From: Taibaiella sp.
Lineage (GTDB): Bacteria > Bacteroidota > Bacteroidia > Chitinophagales > Chitinophagaceae
Direction: 5' to 3'
NCBI GenBank assembly: GCA_019739295.1
Contig: JAHHDV010000026.1
Coordinates: 1-64,000 of the forward strand
Length of the DNA stretch: 64,000 nt
Shown here: positions 1 through 10,874 of the stretch, piece after piece
Position numbering within the stretch: position 1 is the first letter of the stretch
Layout: the number at the start of each line of letters is the position of its first letter
The notes under the pieces: generated by a model
What the model saw: only the letters and a program-made list of their open reading frames with translations
Databases searched by the model: none
Told to the model about the DNA's origin: nothing
Made by a program: the position numbers and the translations under genes

Positions 1-2361
1 AACCGGTTTTACTCAGACAGATTATGGGGAAGGCCCATATCAGATATAGTTTTTGACCGTTCGGGAAATGCGCTGATCAATACCGGCATAGATACCCTGT
101 ACTTTGTAGACCGGACCAAAAGCCAGATCATCAATGTAACCTTGGGGGAGGGCATAACCTGTGGTAACTTATTTAAGGTCAGTGATTCTCTTGGCTGGGT
201 GATTTCTCCCAACGGATCTATATATTCTTTTAATTTTAATGAAATTGCTTTAAAACGGCTTCCCGAAGTATTCTCTGTTCCTCTGACGGATAAGCAGATC
301 TTGAATCAGAAGCCTGCATATACAAGTAATTTTACTGTATATCAATCGGGCACGGGCAAGGGGATCATCAGCCTGGAGCAGTATACCGGATTCTGGGATA
401 TCCCTGTGTTGAACTTTACCCAATCCAATAGTATCCGGGGCATATATGAAGATGAGACATATGGTTTGTACCTGGGGACATATGGAGAAGGATTTCTTCG
501 TGTTCCTCCCGGTTCAGGTACCAAGGATGTCATTCACCCTACTCTTTATCCATATGCATTTTTAAAATGGTCTGCTGATTCTCTTATACTGGCTGCGGAA
601 GGCCTGGGGTTATTCTGGCTGGATATGCGTACCAGTGAGTGCCAACCTTTATTTTTAAATTTTGATCTGCAGAATAAAAGACATATCACCTCTATCCAAA
701 GGATGGGTGAGCAGGAACTTCTGATCAGTTGTTATGAAGGCCTGTATGTCATCAATGTCTATACACATACCTACTATGATGTTCCCGTTCCCAAGATGGA
801 TAGAAGTATCAATGTACAGGTTTACAGTGCCTCTATCATCGGTAATAAAATATGGATTGCAGCATCCAATGGCTTATATTGTTTCGCATATGCATTTGAA
901 AACGGCATATTTACACTCACCAGGAAACTCTATGTAAGTGAGCTGCAGATCCCCTTTACAGCTATCCAGCTTTACCGGGGCAGTGTATATGCTTCTTCTT
1001 TAGGACATGGCGTGTTTGTAGTAGATACTGCCGCTCTGAAAGAGCTGTATGTCATCGGGGTGAATGATAACCTGATCAGTAACTCTGTCTATTCCATGGT
1101 GATATCAGGGGATTACCTGATGGCTGGGACCAATAACGGTTTGAGTATACTGGATTTGAAAACCCGTCACCCGCTCAACTTTACAATGGGGAGTGGATTG
1201 CCACACAATGAATTTAACACTGCCTCCACTTTGGTCTCAGGTGAAGAAGTATATATGGGCACGGTCAACGGTTTGATCAAATTCAATCCCCGGGCCATTG
1301 TTCAATCCCGGGTCATCAGGAAGCCTTACCTGAAATTAACGTCGATAATGACCAAAAAGAAAGGTGAGTTGAGGTCTTTTAAGGATTTTACCGTTTTGTA
1401 CCAGCAGGAAAAGCCCATCGAAATACCGGGCAATGTCGATATGTTTTCATTGAACTTCGGTATGAGCAGCACTGAAGGAATCAACCATATAGATAAGCTA
1501 TATTATCGTTTGGGAGAAAATGAATCCTGGGGGGAGATGCAATCTAACCAGGAACTAAGGTTTGGAGGTATGATGCCGGGAGATTATGTTTTGCAGATTG
1601 CCACTTTAAACCCGGATAAATCTGTGAAAGAGGTGCTGTATGAAAGTGAGCTGGTGGTCAGGCCTGTCTTTACACAGTCACGCTGGTTTTATCTTTTGCT
1701 TATAGCCCTGGGTGGGGCATTGGGATGGGGAGGATTCGCTTACCGCAAATATTTAAAACATAAAGAGGCTAAACTAAGGACCAATATTGCTGAAGACCTT
1801 CATGATGAAGTAGGGGGTATCCTCACCGAATTGACGATGCAAGCAGATTATTGGCAATATATGGAGGGAACACAGAAAGATGAGATCGCAAAGAAGATCA
1901 CAGAATCCGGGAGAGAAGCCATTAATTCCATGCATGATATTGTATGGGGTTTTTATGAGCAGGATGACAATACTGTTTCCCTGATTTTGCGGATTAAAGA
2001 ATATGTACAGTCCATCCCGGATACTGTCAAACTCAAAATTAAGGTGAATATAGATGAGCGGAAACTGGCTCATTTAACCGGTGAAGAGCGAAGGAATATA
2101 TGGCTCATATTCAAAGAAGCCATTACCAATATCATTAAGCATGCGGAAGCTACCGAAGCCACCGTATCCTTTGATGCCAGAAAGCCTGACTATCAATGGA
2201 TGCTGCGGATAGAAGATAACGGAAGAGGCATAACAAACCCCGGAAGCTTGAACGGCAACGGGTTAAAAAATATCAAAAACAGGGCAGCAAGGATAAAAGC
2301 AAAATTAATGATCGAGCCTGGTCCATGGAATGGTACAAGTATCATTCTGGCAAAGGCTTAA
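1..2361 (+). CDS. Two-component sensor histidine kinase with N-terminal propeller (5' end outside window)
   Basis: The reading frame is open from base 1, so the gene starts upstream of the window; the TTG at 142 is not a credible start. About 500 visible residues look like a ligand-sensing two-component-regulator beta-propeller, followed by a Y_Y_Y-like beta domain and a single membrane segment (WFYLLLIALGGALGWGGFAY). The cytoplasmic part is a HisKA_3/HATPase_c kinase: phospho-acceptor His in EDLHDEVGG, N box FKEAITNIIKHA, G1 box IEDNGRG and G2 box NGNGLKNI. Such proteins sense an extracytoplasmic signal and phosphorylate a NarL-type regulator, here very probably the product of the gene 57 bases downstream. 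The ligand cannot be read from the sequence. Confidence 0.9.
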   Translation, partial: NRFYSDRLWGRPISDIVFDRSGNALINTGIDTLYFVDRTKSQIINVTLGEGITCGNLFKVSDSLGWVISPNGSIYSFNFNEIALKRLPEVFSVPLTDKQILNQKPAYTSNFTVYQSGTGKGIISLEQYTGFWDIPVLNFTQSNSIRGIYEDETYGLYLGTYGEGFLRVPPGSGTKDVIHPTLYPYAFLKWSADSLILAAEGLGLFWLDMRTSECQPLFLNFDLQNKRHITSIQRMGEQELLISCYEGLYVINVYTHTYYDVPVPKMDRSINVQVYSASIIGNKIWIAASNGLYCFAYAFENGIFTLTRKLYVSELQIPFTAIQLYRGSVYASSLGHGVFVVDTAALKELYVIGVNDNLISNSVYSMVISGDYLMAGTNNGLSILDLKTRHPLNFTMGSGLPHNEFNTASTLVSGEEVYMGTVNGLIKFNPRAIVQSRVIRKPYLKLTSIMTKKKGELRSFKDFTVLYQQEKPIEIPGNVDMFSLNFGMSSTEGINHIDKLYYRLGENESWGEMQSNQELRFGGMMPGDYVLQIATLNPDKSVKEVLYESELVVRPVFTQSRWFYLLLIALGGALGWGGFAYRKYLKHKEAKLRTNIAEDLHDEVGGILTELTMQADYWQYMEGTQKDEIAKKITESGREAINSMHDIVWGFYEQDDNTVSLILRIKEYVQSIPDTVKLKIKVNIDERKLAHLTGEERRNIWLIFKEAITNIIKHAEATEATVSFDARKPDYQWMLRIEDNGRGITNPGSLNGNGLKNIKNRAARIKAKLMIEPGPWNGTSIILAKA

Positions 2362-2418
2362 TGCTTCCCTGGTATAAAGGAACAGTATAAGAATCGTAAA
2401 TAAGAAAGTAACCACACT

Positions 2419-3081
2419 ATGTATAATATTGGCATCATCGAAGATCAAGATGAAATCAGGTACGTCCTGACCGATTATTTTAAACGACAGGAAGATATGA
2501 CCATATTGGTGTCTGCAGCATCATACGAGTCCTACCTGGAAGAGACCCAAAAAGATAATCTGGAAGCATCTCTGGATTTAATCATTTGTGATATAGGACT
2601 GCCGGGCAGGTCAGGTATCGAAGCGATACTTGAGATCAAGTCCCGGGTGGCGGAAGTCAATATTATGATGTTTACGGTTTTCGAAGAACAAAACATGATA
2701 TTCCAGGCACTCTGTGCAGGTGCATCCGGCTATCTGTTAAAGTCGACACCGCTGGCAAAAATAAAAGAAGCTATCGTGGAGATTATGAACGGGGGGGCCA
2801 TCATCTCTCCTAAGATGGCGATTAAAGTAGCGGGATTTTTCAATCAGAACTTTCTCAAACCTTCCCAGCAGATCAAGTTTGCACAGAAAGAAAATCTTAC
2901 CCACAGGGAATTGGAGATCCTTTCTTTAATTCAAAACGGACATACCAATAAGGAGATTGCCCAGAAGATTTTCGTATCGGTAGATACTGTAAAGTACCAT
3001 ATCAAGAATATTTATGCCAAGCTGCATATAACCTGCAGGAAAGATTTATACCTTAAATATAACATCAAGCAGTTTAAATAA
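2419..3081 (+). CDS. LuxR/NarL-family response regulator
   Basis: This 220-residue protein has an N-terminal receiver domain (phospho-acceptor Asp in LIICDIGLPGRSG, conserved Lys in YLLKSTPLAKI) and a C-terminal LuxR-type helix-turn-helix (LTHRELEILSLIQNGHTNKE followed by IAQKIFVSVDTVKYHI). It lies 57 bases behind the sensor kinase on the same strand and is the obvious partner in a two-component system. The phosphorylated regulator should bind DNA as a dimer; target genes are unknown. Length and domain order are normal for the family. A strong hairpin follows about 160 bases after the stop codon. Confidence 0.94.
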   Translation: MYNIGIIEDQDEIRYVLTDYFKRQEDMTILVSAASYESYLEETQKDNLEASLDLIICDIGLPGRSGIEAILEIKSRVAEVNIMMFTVFEEQNMIFQALCAGASGYLLKSTPLAKIKEAIVEIMNGGAIISPKMAIKVAGFFNQNFLKPSQQIKFAQKENLTHRELEILSLIQNGHTNKEIAQKIFVSVDTVKYHIKNIYAKLHITCRKDLYLKYNIKQFK

Positions 3082-3242
3082 ATATCCTGTTCAATTATAC
3101 GGACAAATACAAAGAACTCTTTCGCTATTGAAAGGGGAAACAGGCTATTCGCTGCACTGTAGCTTTCCGGCAGATAAGAGCCGGGTAGCAGCCCGCTTTC
3201 ATTTGTGTATTGTATATGATATGTTTTATGGAGGAGCGTGCA

Positions 3243-3279
3243 TATAACAATGCCTGCCAATCCGGCAGGCATTGTTATA
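3243..3279. terminator. Bidirectional hairpin between convergent genes
   Basis: A perfect 16-bp inverted repeat (core AATGCCTGCC / GGCAGGCATT) with loop AATCC sits between the convergent response regulator and the S41 protease gene. It lacks a long T tract on either side but its position and stability suit a shared terminator. Confidence 0.7.
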
Positions 3280-3318
3280 ATAATGGAAAGAAATATAATG
3301 AAATAATGACTTCTTTAC

Positions 3319-5500
3319 CTACTTTTCATTTGTTACAGCCACTTTCTGGTCGATCATATCTGCAAGGATGTGTGCCGATTCATTGATGAACGGATCCTTC
3401 CTTATCGCTTTCAACCATTTGTTGTTATTTTCTTTAGATACATCATCAATATTGACCTGGCTGAGATCTGCTTTGAGGTTTTCTACCTCCAGGCCTACAT
3501 TCAGGCTGTCAAGCTCTTCCACTTTCTTTGTCAATGCTTCATTCTCTTTCATTTTCTTCTCAAATAGCTGGAGGTTCATAGGGAATTTGGTGTTTTCCCT
3601 TCTTTCCTTGAGCTGAACGGCTGTCTGCTGTATCAACTTGAATGATGCAGAGCCGGTCACTCTTTTTTTCACTTAATGATTTTAAGGAGGAAATACCTTT
3701 CCCATTGCTGAACGTATTGTATTCAGCCGCGCTGATCTTATCCCATGGCAGTGCGTTTTTGTCTTTTTTCTCGCCGATATCATCGATCAGTTCAAAAGCA
3801 TCCGGAAGGTATATATCTGGTTCGACTCCTTTTAGCTGCGTTGATCCGCCATTGACCCTGTAAAATTTCTGTACAGTGATCTTCAGTGAGCCAATACCGT
3901 CAAATTCAGCATCCTCCTTGCCTTGCTTCAACTGCTCCATAATCATCCTTCTATCCTGGCTGCTCACGAATTGGTCGAGAGATATGATCTTCTGCACAGT
4001 TCCTTTACCAAAGGAAGTGGAGCCTATCACGACACCGCGTTTGTAATCCTGGATAGCAGCTGCCAAAATCTCCGATGCAGATGCTGAACCGGAATTGATC
4101 ATAACCGCAAGAGGGCCGGTGTACAGAGGTTGTGGTCTTTTGCTTCTTAGTGTCATCGTATTATTGCCGCTGGACTTCACCTGTACTACAGGACCGGATC
4201 CGATAAACAGGCCCGCGATATCAACCACATCAGATAAAGAACCTCCGCCGTTATTTCTTAAGTCCAGCACAATGCCATCCACACCCTCGTCCATAAGTTT
4301 GGCTACTTCTTTCTCTACGTCTGTAGAAGATTTGCGCTCACTGATACCATTGAAGTTGGAATAAAACTCTGGCAGTACAATGTATCCTATTTTCTTACCA
4401 TCTTCCTTAATGATGGACGATTTTGCAAATACATTTTCCAAATCTACTTTCCCCCTGATGATGGGAATAACCTGTCTGGAACCATCAGGTTTCGCTACAG
4501 TTAGTTTGACCGTAGTACCTTCCTCCCCCCTGATCATCTTGATAATATCTTCGATGTCGTATCCTTCTACTTCTACAGGTGTTTGTTCATCCTGTGCTAC
4601 CTTTTCGATGATGTCATCGGTTTTCAGGCTTCCCTGTTTCCATGCAGGGCTTCCGGTAACGATAGAAGTGATTTTTACCCTGCCGTCATCCTGCTGTTGA
4701 AGCGTAGCGCCAATACCTATGAAGCTTCCGCTCATCAATTCATCGAATTTCTTTTTGTCTGTCGGCTGCATAAAAGTGGTATGTGGATCATTACCTTCCG
4801 TAATGCTGTTCATAAAGATGGCAAACCGTTCGTTATCATTGAATTTTTTGAGCCTTCTGAAATAACGTTCCTGTACTTTAATGATGCTTTCTGCAGCCTG
4901 CTTTTTCAGCTCGTTGTCAGATACCACCTTATAGCTTTTATCTTCTTCTTTTTTAGTCTCCTGCTCTTTCTTCAGGTCATAGAACTTGCTCAGCACCCTG
5001 AATTTAAGATTGGTATTCCACCTGGCTTTCAATGCAGCTTCATCTTTGACAAATGATAATTTCTCAGGATCTGTCTCGTATTCATCACCTGCATTGAAGT
5101 CGAAATTCTTGTTCAATATTTCCTGATAGTACTTTTCAGTCTGGGCCAGTCTTTTAGAGAATACCTGCGATAGTTCATTGAAGAATGTAATGTCATTACT
5201 TTTCAGCTGATCATCAATCTGATACTTATACTTAGACAGTTCATCCACATCAGATTGTAAGAAGAATTTCTTCTCATAATCGAGGCTTTCAAACATCTTA
5301 TTGAATACCTGGGCTGAGAATGAATCATTGATTTCTTTGGGGCTGTAATGGCCGTTTTCCAAAATTTTTATTACTGTCTTCAGGATGACCTCGTGTTGGT
5401 TTTTAGCATTCGTACCGGAGAAGGTATCCATGAACCTGAAAGAAAAGAATGCTATGATCGCTGTAACGATAATGCCGGGGATAAGAACTTTATATTTCAT
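3319..5500 (-). CDS. prc: Carboxy-terminal processing (tail-specific) protease, S41 family, frameshifted
   Basis: Periplasmic serine protease that degrades or trims proteins from the C-terminus. Visible in order: an N-terminal membrane anchor (YKVLIPGIIVTAIIAFFSF), a TSP N-terminal domain, a PDZ domain (GSFIGIGATLQQQDDGRVKI region), and the S41 core with the nucleophile Ser in INSGSASASEI and the general-base Lys in SFGKGTVQKI. The C-terminal DUF3340-like part continues in another frame from about 3664: the run of seven A residues (minus strand) at 3663-3669 carries one base too many. Removing it joins the two halves into one roughly 720-residue protein, the usual Prc length. I chose ATG 5500; the upstream TTG at 5524 adds eight poorly hydrophobic residues. 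Confidence 0.9.
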
Positions 5501-5748
5501 AAAGTGTAAAATAGAGCCTTTCAACTTGTCTTTTTTTTATTTGTAATAGAAAATATAATTGGATCTGATGCTCAAATTTCCAGACATTGGATAGAATAAG
5601 TTGTGTGTCTTATTCAAAAATTTGAGTATACAAATTAAAGTTTTTTTTAGTTAATAAAATAATAAGAATAATGCTATTCGGTTTTTAAAAATCAAAATTC
5701 ATCATAAAAGGAGAAGGTTTATGAGTGCATCCTGGCGTCACGGAATGG

Positions 5749-7072
5749 CTAGTCCTCCGGGGAAAATATTTGATTCAGGAGCGCCACACTTTTCTTCAGC
5801 AGGACCAGCTGTTCCGGGTAAGTCAGTTGATCACCTAAGATATAGTTATGCCAGATGCCTATGAAACGACCATGACTGCTCCTGACCTGGCAGGCGATGC
5901 GTTCTATTTCGGCTAATTGTTCCTGTGGATTCTGCCTGCCGTAAAATAACTGGGTAGCATCCATATAAACGAAGGGGTGAATGAATAATTGTGTGGGTTC
6001 CTCCTTAGATAAGTCATACCAGTAAAAAGGAAGACTGGTTCCGGCCCTGAACCCATTGACTTCCGGGTAGCCCATTGTGAAATCTTCCCGGATACCTGCC
6101 TCCAGCAACTGATGATAGGTCTCTGGCAGGCTGAGCCTGATAAAATGTTGTCTGCTTTGATATATAGTACCTCCCAGCGCTTCCTGCAGCGCATTTATTT
6201 CATTCCCGATGCTCTTCCGTGCTACAGCATAATAGGAAGGGTGAATGCCGATATTGGTACCATTGGTCAAAACCCGGATTTTCTTCTGGAACCCGGGATG
6301 AACCGGTGCTGTATTCCTATCGAATCTGGTAAGCTCCGGGCTTGTAAGGATAAAATACCGGATATCCTTTCCGATACAGGAACTGATCTCATTAAAGCAA
6401 TCAAACGGGTCAGGTCTGTGGTGTTTTAATACTTGTTGTCTTTCCCGAAGGCCTTTAAAGTTGAGCTTTAGAATATCTTTAATGATTCCCCACCGCTGGA
6501 GAGCAGGTTTTTTATTCAGGTACTTCCAGATCATGTCCACATCCATAGTGGCATCCCAGCCAGCCTGGTATGGGGGATGCACAGGGAATGGTAGCATTTC
6601 CCGGAAATGCAGGAGCCATAAATCTACTACAGGTTGCTGGAGAAAAGAATACTTTCCTGCAAGGGACAGGGCAGCAGGAAACCTGCCATGCCTGTCAGGT
6701 GTAAAAGGGAGGTATTCCTCGTACCTGCTTATAAAAAAAAAATACGGCACTGAAGATATCAAAAGGGATCTTTGCGCCCGGCTGATTATAGAAAATAATA
6801 AATGTTCTCTTCCACCTGTTGAGTGAAGGTTCCACATTCCCGATCCCCTGTGTGCTCAGTAAGGAATGGGGGAGGATGGTCAGGCCGGCTTCGAAGGATA
6901 TATCGGAATAATTGATGGTAAAAGCTGAAGACTGTTTCACCTGATCTATGAGATCCGTTACTTCATACCGGATTCCCAGTCGATACCCGAAGATATAATC
7001 CAGGGTGTACCTGAGGCGGGGGCTCAGGTGCCGGGCATAGATAAGAACGGAGATAGAATCAGGTGCAGCCAA
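5749..7072 (-). CDS. DUF7033 / polysaccharide-deacetylase-like protein, frameshifted
   Basis: The N-terminal part (MAAPDSISVLIYARHLSPRL...) and C-terminal part lie in different frames that join at a run of ten bases at 6733-6742; removing one base gives the continuous stretch FSAVFFFISRYEEYLPF, the conserved SRYEEYLP signature of this Bacteroidota family. Downstream are remnants of NodB-type metal-site motifs (WDATMDVDMIW and TNGTNIGIHPSYY), so a polysaccharide or amide hydrolase fold is likely, but the substrate is unknown. The start is uncertain: only TTG at 7072 is available close to the stop of the upstream aldehyde dehydrogenase gene, 15 bases away, suggesting co-transcription. It would act in cell-envelope or surface-glycan metabolism (inference). 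Confidence 0.75.
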
Positions 7073-7087
7073 GGGTCGGTAATAATA

Positions 7088-8458
7088 TTAATTAACGAAA
7101 ACGGTTTTGATATTGCAGAATTCATACAGTCCCAGGTGCGATAATTCCCTGCCATACCCGCTCTGCTTCACGCCACCGAATGGAAGCCTGGGATCACTGC
7201 TGACCAAATCATTGACTGCTACAAATCCGGAATGAATCCTTTCACCGGCTATGCGCTCTGCTTTCTTTTGATTGCGGGAGAATACTGCTCCTCCTAGTCC
7301 ATAAATGCTGTCGTTGGCAATACGGATGGCGTCTTCTTCATCTTTTGCTATAATGATGCTGGCCACAGGCCCGAACATCTCTTCATCGTATGCAGGCATA
7401 CCTTTCCTGATATTTGTCAGAATGGTAGGGGGATATAGGGCGTGATCGCCCGGGGGAATCACACCTCCCAGGATGATCCTGGCACCTTTCTTCTTGCTTT
7501 TCAGTACCTGCTGATGAAGCTCATCCCTCAGGTCCGCTCTTGCCATCGGACCCAGATCAATACCTGCCCGGGCCGGATCCCCCATCGTTTTTGTCTCGAA
7601 AGCTTTCCTGAGTTGAAGCGTGAATTCATCTGCTACAGACTGATCTACAATAAACCTTTTGGCGGCAATACAGCTTTGTCCTGCATTGTTCAGCCTGGAT
7701 TGGGTGCACTTGCGGACTGCCAGACCAATGTCTGCATCTTTTAAGATAATGTACGGATCAGAGCCACCTAATTCCAGCACCTGTTTTTTGATATGCCTGG
7801 CTGCCGCTTCAGCGACACGGGCCCCGGCCAGGCTGCTTCCCGTAAAGGTGACTGCCGCTACGGCCGGATGAGCGATAATGTCAGGCATATCTTCTCCTTT
7901 GACTTTGATAACCTGGAAATTGTTCCTTTCAGGATCGATACCATCCCACACTTTTTTCAGGGCGAGCGCACATCCTGTTACATTGCTTGCATGTTTCAGC
8001 ACCATTGTATTGCCGGAGATCATAATAGGTCCCAAGGCCCTGCATACCTGCCAGTAAGGAAAGTTCCAGGGCATAATCGCCAGTACCACACCCAGGGGCT
8101 GATAGGAAATATAAGATTTTCTGGCTTCGGTACTGATAGGCAGGTCCTGTAAAAAAACGGAAGACTGGTCTACATAATATAAAATCGAGCGGGCACATTT
8201 CTCCACTTCGGCGATACTCTGGGATAAGGGCTTTCCCATCTCAGCAGTACATACCCCAGCCAGGTATTCTTTATTTTTAAGCAATGCCCGGGCAAATTTT
8301 TTCAGTATGGATTGCCGTTGCTTCAGGGTTCTGCCCTTCCATACCTGTTGCTGCGTTTCCGCCTTCATGAGCACCTGTTCTACCTGTTTAAAAGAATCGA
8401 CAGGGTAGGATCCGAGGGGCTTGTTATTCCACGGGTTAACTGAAGTAAGCTTTTCCAT
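7088..8458 (-). CDS. NAD(P)-dependent succinate-semialdehyde-type aldehyde dehydrogenase
   Basis: A complete 456-residue aldehyde dehydrogenase. The proton-abstracting Glu is in LELGGSDP (about residue 227) and the catalytic Cys in NNAGQSCIAAKR (about residue 262); MPWNFPYWQ and PFGGVKQSGYGRE are further family signatures. The short length and the SDPYI and SCIAAKR contexts resemble the YneI/Sad branch of succinate-semialdehyde dehydrogenases, which oxidise succinic semialdehyde to succinate, but aldehyde specificity cannot be decided from sequence. It is the first gene of a minus-strand pair with the DUF7033 gene and is divergent from the M43 protease gene across a 190-base spacer. Confidence 0.9.
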   Translation of the reverse strand: MEKLTSVNPWNNKPLGSYPVDSFKQVEQVLMKAETQQQVWKGRTLKQRQSILKKFARALLKNKEYLAGVCTAEMGKPLSQSIAEVEKCARSILYYVDQSSVFLQDLPISTEARKSYISYQPLGVVLAIMPWNFPYWQVCRALGPIMISGNTMVLKHASNVTGCALALKKVWDGIDPERNNFQVIKVKGEDMPDIIAHPAVAAVTFTGSSLAGARVAEAAARHIKKQVLELGGSDPYIILKDADIGLAVRKCTQSRLNNAGQSCIAAKRFIVDQSVADEFTLQLRKAFETKTMGDPARAGIDLGPMARADLRDELHQQVLKSKKKGARIILGGVIPPGDHALYPPTILTNIRKGMPAYDEEMFGPVASIIIAKDEEDAIRIANDSIYGLGGAVFSRNQKKAERIAGERIHSGFVAVNDLVSSDPRLPFGGVKQSGYGRELSHLGLYEFCNIKTVFVN

Positions 8459-8525
8459 AATGCAACCTTGAACAAAAGTTTAATGAGACAAAAAAGAATA
8501 AAGGTCGGAATAAAATTCAAATAGA

Positions 8526-8543
8526 GCGATCCTGTATGATCGC
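8526..8543. promoter_or_regulatory. Inverted repeat in divergent intergenic region
   Basis: GCGATC and GATCGC flank a 6-base spacer between the divergently transcribed aldehyde dehydrogenase and M43 metalloprotease genes. This could be an operator; no matching copy was noticed elsewhere in the window. Confidence 0.25.
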
Positions 8544-8651
8544 CCGACCCGGGAATATTCTATGGAGAAAATAATATTTATTTTTTACCTGGATAGGGTA
8601 TTTGTTTAACAATTGAACTAATTTTAACATACATTCCCAAATCACTATATT

Positions 8652-10730
8652 ATGAAAAGAACTTTACTCCTATTGATAATGCTATTGGCTTATCAAACTT
8701 ATTACGCACAACCTGTATGTGTCTCAGATAAGATCCACGAGGAATTAATCAGGAACGACCAGCAATACCGGCTCCGGTTCCAGGAATCAAAGCAAAAGTG
8801 GACAGCATTTGTCAAAAGTCTGGAGCACTATGCATCCAGACCTGTAATAGAAGATGGAGATACGATCTTTGAAATACCGGTTGTGATTCACGTAGTGCAT
8901 ACAGGAGAAGCAGTGGGAAGTGATTACAATAAGTCTGACGAAGATATATTAGAATGGATTGCCTATACCAATGCAGTGCTGGAGGGAACGGCCCCGGGAT
9001 ATGTGGGCGAAGGCGAAGGCGGTGCAAGGATCCCGATCCGGCTGGTACTTGTGGAAAAGGACCCGGAATGTAACCCAACTACCGGCATCAACAGGATAGA
9101 CGGTTCAGAACTGACTTCATATGAAAGCTCTGGGTTAGCGTATGGCAGCACAGGCGTAGGTACTGATGAAGCCGGTATCCGGTCGCTGATCCGGTGGAAC
9201 CCTGCGCATTATTATAATATCTACCTGATGAACAAAATCAATGGAGTAGATGGCTATACCGCCGGGGAGCCTTTTATCGCAGGATACGCCTATCTTCCCT
9301 GGTCCTCATCTGATGTAGACGGCAGCTTTATGCTTTCTGCTATCGTATCCGAAAACAATACCTTTGCTCATGAGATAGGACATGCTTTCGGACTGCTGCA
9401 TACTTTCCAGGGCGGTGATGATACGGATTGTCCCCCGGAAGAAACGGACTGTACAGCAGATGGGGACGGTGTATGCGATACGGAGATCAATAGCTATACC
9501 TTCGGTCCATGTCCCTCTAATGAAGATATAAACCTTTGTACCGGCGAAAATTATAATAATGTACAGTACAACGTAATGAACTATGGGAACTGCCCGAATA
9601 GATTCACTCCCGGACAAAAGGACCGGGTAAGGTTTTTTATCTATAATTACAGAATGGCTCTGGTTCATTCTCTGGCTACAGAACCGGTTCCCACGACCAC
9701 CTATGAACCGGTTGAGGCCGGATGTACGCCGGGTAGTATCGAGGAACTGGAGAACGAGTTTGATGTAGGACCATGGAATATTAATTTCGGATCGCTGGCG
9801 ATCGGTTCATTCGGATATACAGGAGACGGATTTCAGTATTACATCGATCATACCGCAGGTTCATGTCCTATGAACGAATACCATACCTTTGCAGTGCTTG
9901 GGGATGAAGTGCCGATAAGCGTTAGCATTATGTACAATACCCAGACGATCAAAGCATATATAGATTATAATGATGATGGTGAGTTCTCGGAGGAAGATGA
10001 GCTGGTCCTGTACCTGCCTTCTGCAGAGCCGGGAATACATACTGCGACAGTAACCATCCCGGAAACGGTGCCCGCTCTGAATACACCGCTCAGGATGCGT
10101 GTATTATCTGATGTGGCAGGACTGGAATCATGTGATAACCTCTTGTTTGGTCAGATGGAAGATATGGTGGTCACTATTCTTTCAGAGCCATTGGATATGA
10201 AGTTGCTTGAGTTTATGGCGGAGCCGGTAGCTTGTGGCAATAAATTAAGATGGGAAGTTGCAGGAAGCGAAGAGATTCTTTCTTTCAGGTTGGAAAGGAG
10301 CGGGAATGGTAAGCAATTTGAACCCTTGAAAGAAATCCCGGCTATTCACCCGGATACGCGTTATGAATATATAGATGGACCATTGCGGGCAGGTACTTAT
10401 TATTACAGATTAAAATTAATGAGCACTTCCGGAGACGCACTCTATAGCCTGACCAGGAACAGCCAGGTGATCTGTTCCGAAGAATTCACGGTTTATCCGA
10501 ATCCGAATGATGGATCATTCTTTGTAAAATGTACAGATCAGGCAGGCCGCCGATTGTCGGTGAAGATAATGGATATGGTAGGCAGGATCGTTCTGGAAAG
10601 GAATATCACTTTGCCGGAAGGAACTGATACCTTCCCTGTTCAGGTTGACGGGCTGGCAGATGGTATGTATGTTTTGGAGGTCAATTCAGGTGACCGGATA
10701 TTTACATCAAAATTCACGAAACGGTCTTAG
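8652..10730 (+). CDS. Secreted M43 (cytophagalysin-type) metalloprotease with T9SS sorting domain
   Basis: The 692-residue protein starts with a signal peptide (MKRTLLLLIMLLAYQTYYAQ). The zinc-binding motif HEIGHAFGLLH at about residues 238-248, followed by a Met-turn region (NVMNYGNC), identifies the M43 pappalysin-like family, and several Cys pairs near the active site are typical. A GEVED domain follows (YIDYNDDGEFSEEDE), then a short beta-sandwich and a C-terminal type A T9SS sorting domain (VYPNPNDGSF ... GMYVLEV). The protein should be exported by Sec, moved across the outer membrane by T9SS, and act as a secreted or surface-attached endopeptidase. Its gene stands alone between divergent and downstream neighbours. 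Confidence 0.93.
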   Translation: MKRTLLLLIMLLAYQTYYAQPVCVSDKIHEELIRNDQQYRLRFQESKQKWTAFVKSLEHYASRPVIEDGDTIFEIPVVIHVVHTGEAVGSDYNKSDEDILEWIAYTNAVLEGTAPGYVGEGEGGARIPIRLVLVEKDPECNPTTGINRIDGSELTSYESSGLAYGSTGVGTDEAGIRSLIRWNPAHYYNIYLMNKINGVDGYTAGEPFIAGYAYLPWSSSDVDGSFMLSAIVSENNTFAHEIGHAFGLLHTFQGGDDTDCPPEETDCTADGDGVCDTEINSYTFGPCPSNEDINLCTGENYNNVQYNVMNYGNCPNRFTPGQKDRVRFFIYNYRMALVHSLATEPVPTTTYEPVEAGCTPGSIEELENEFDVGPWNINFGSLAIGSFGYTGDGFQYYIDHTAGSCPMNEYHTFAVLGDEVPISVSIMYNTQTIKAYIDYNDDGEFSEEDELVLYLPSAEPGIHTATVTIPETVPALNTPLRMRVLSDVAGLESCDNLLFGQMEDMVVTILSEPLDMKLLEFMAEPVACGNKLRWEVAGSEEILSFRLERSGNGKQFEPLKEIPAIHPDTRYEYIDGPLRAGTYYYRLKLMSTSGDALYSLTRNSQVICSEEFTVYPNPNDGSFFVKCTDQAGRRLSVKIMDMVGRIVLERNITLPEGTDTFPVQVDGLADGMYVLEVNSGDRIFTSKFTKRS

Positions 10731-10874
10731 GCGGATTTCATCAGCCGGGCCAGTAGACAATAAGGATAAGGCGATAAGGTATTATTATTATGTTAATCAT
10801 TCATAGGATTAATGATAAATGATTAATATTGTACACCTTGAATCATATTTATTAACCCATTAAATTCATAAATT

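Noticed and set aside
3663..3669. Possible programmed -1 frameshift site (A-AAA-AAG) in the S41 protease gene
   Set aside because: The heptamer is in the right phase for -1 slippage, but the -1 frame reaches a stop within two codons. The conserved C-terminal part continues in the +1 frame, which fits a single inserted base instead.
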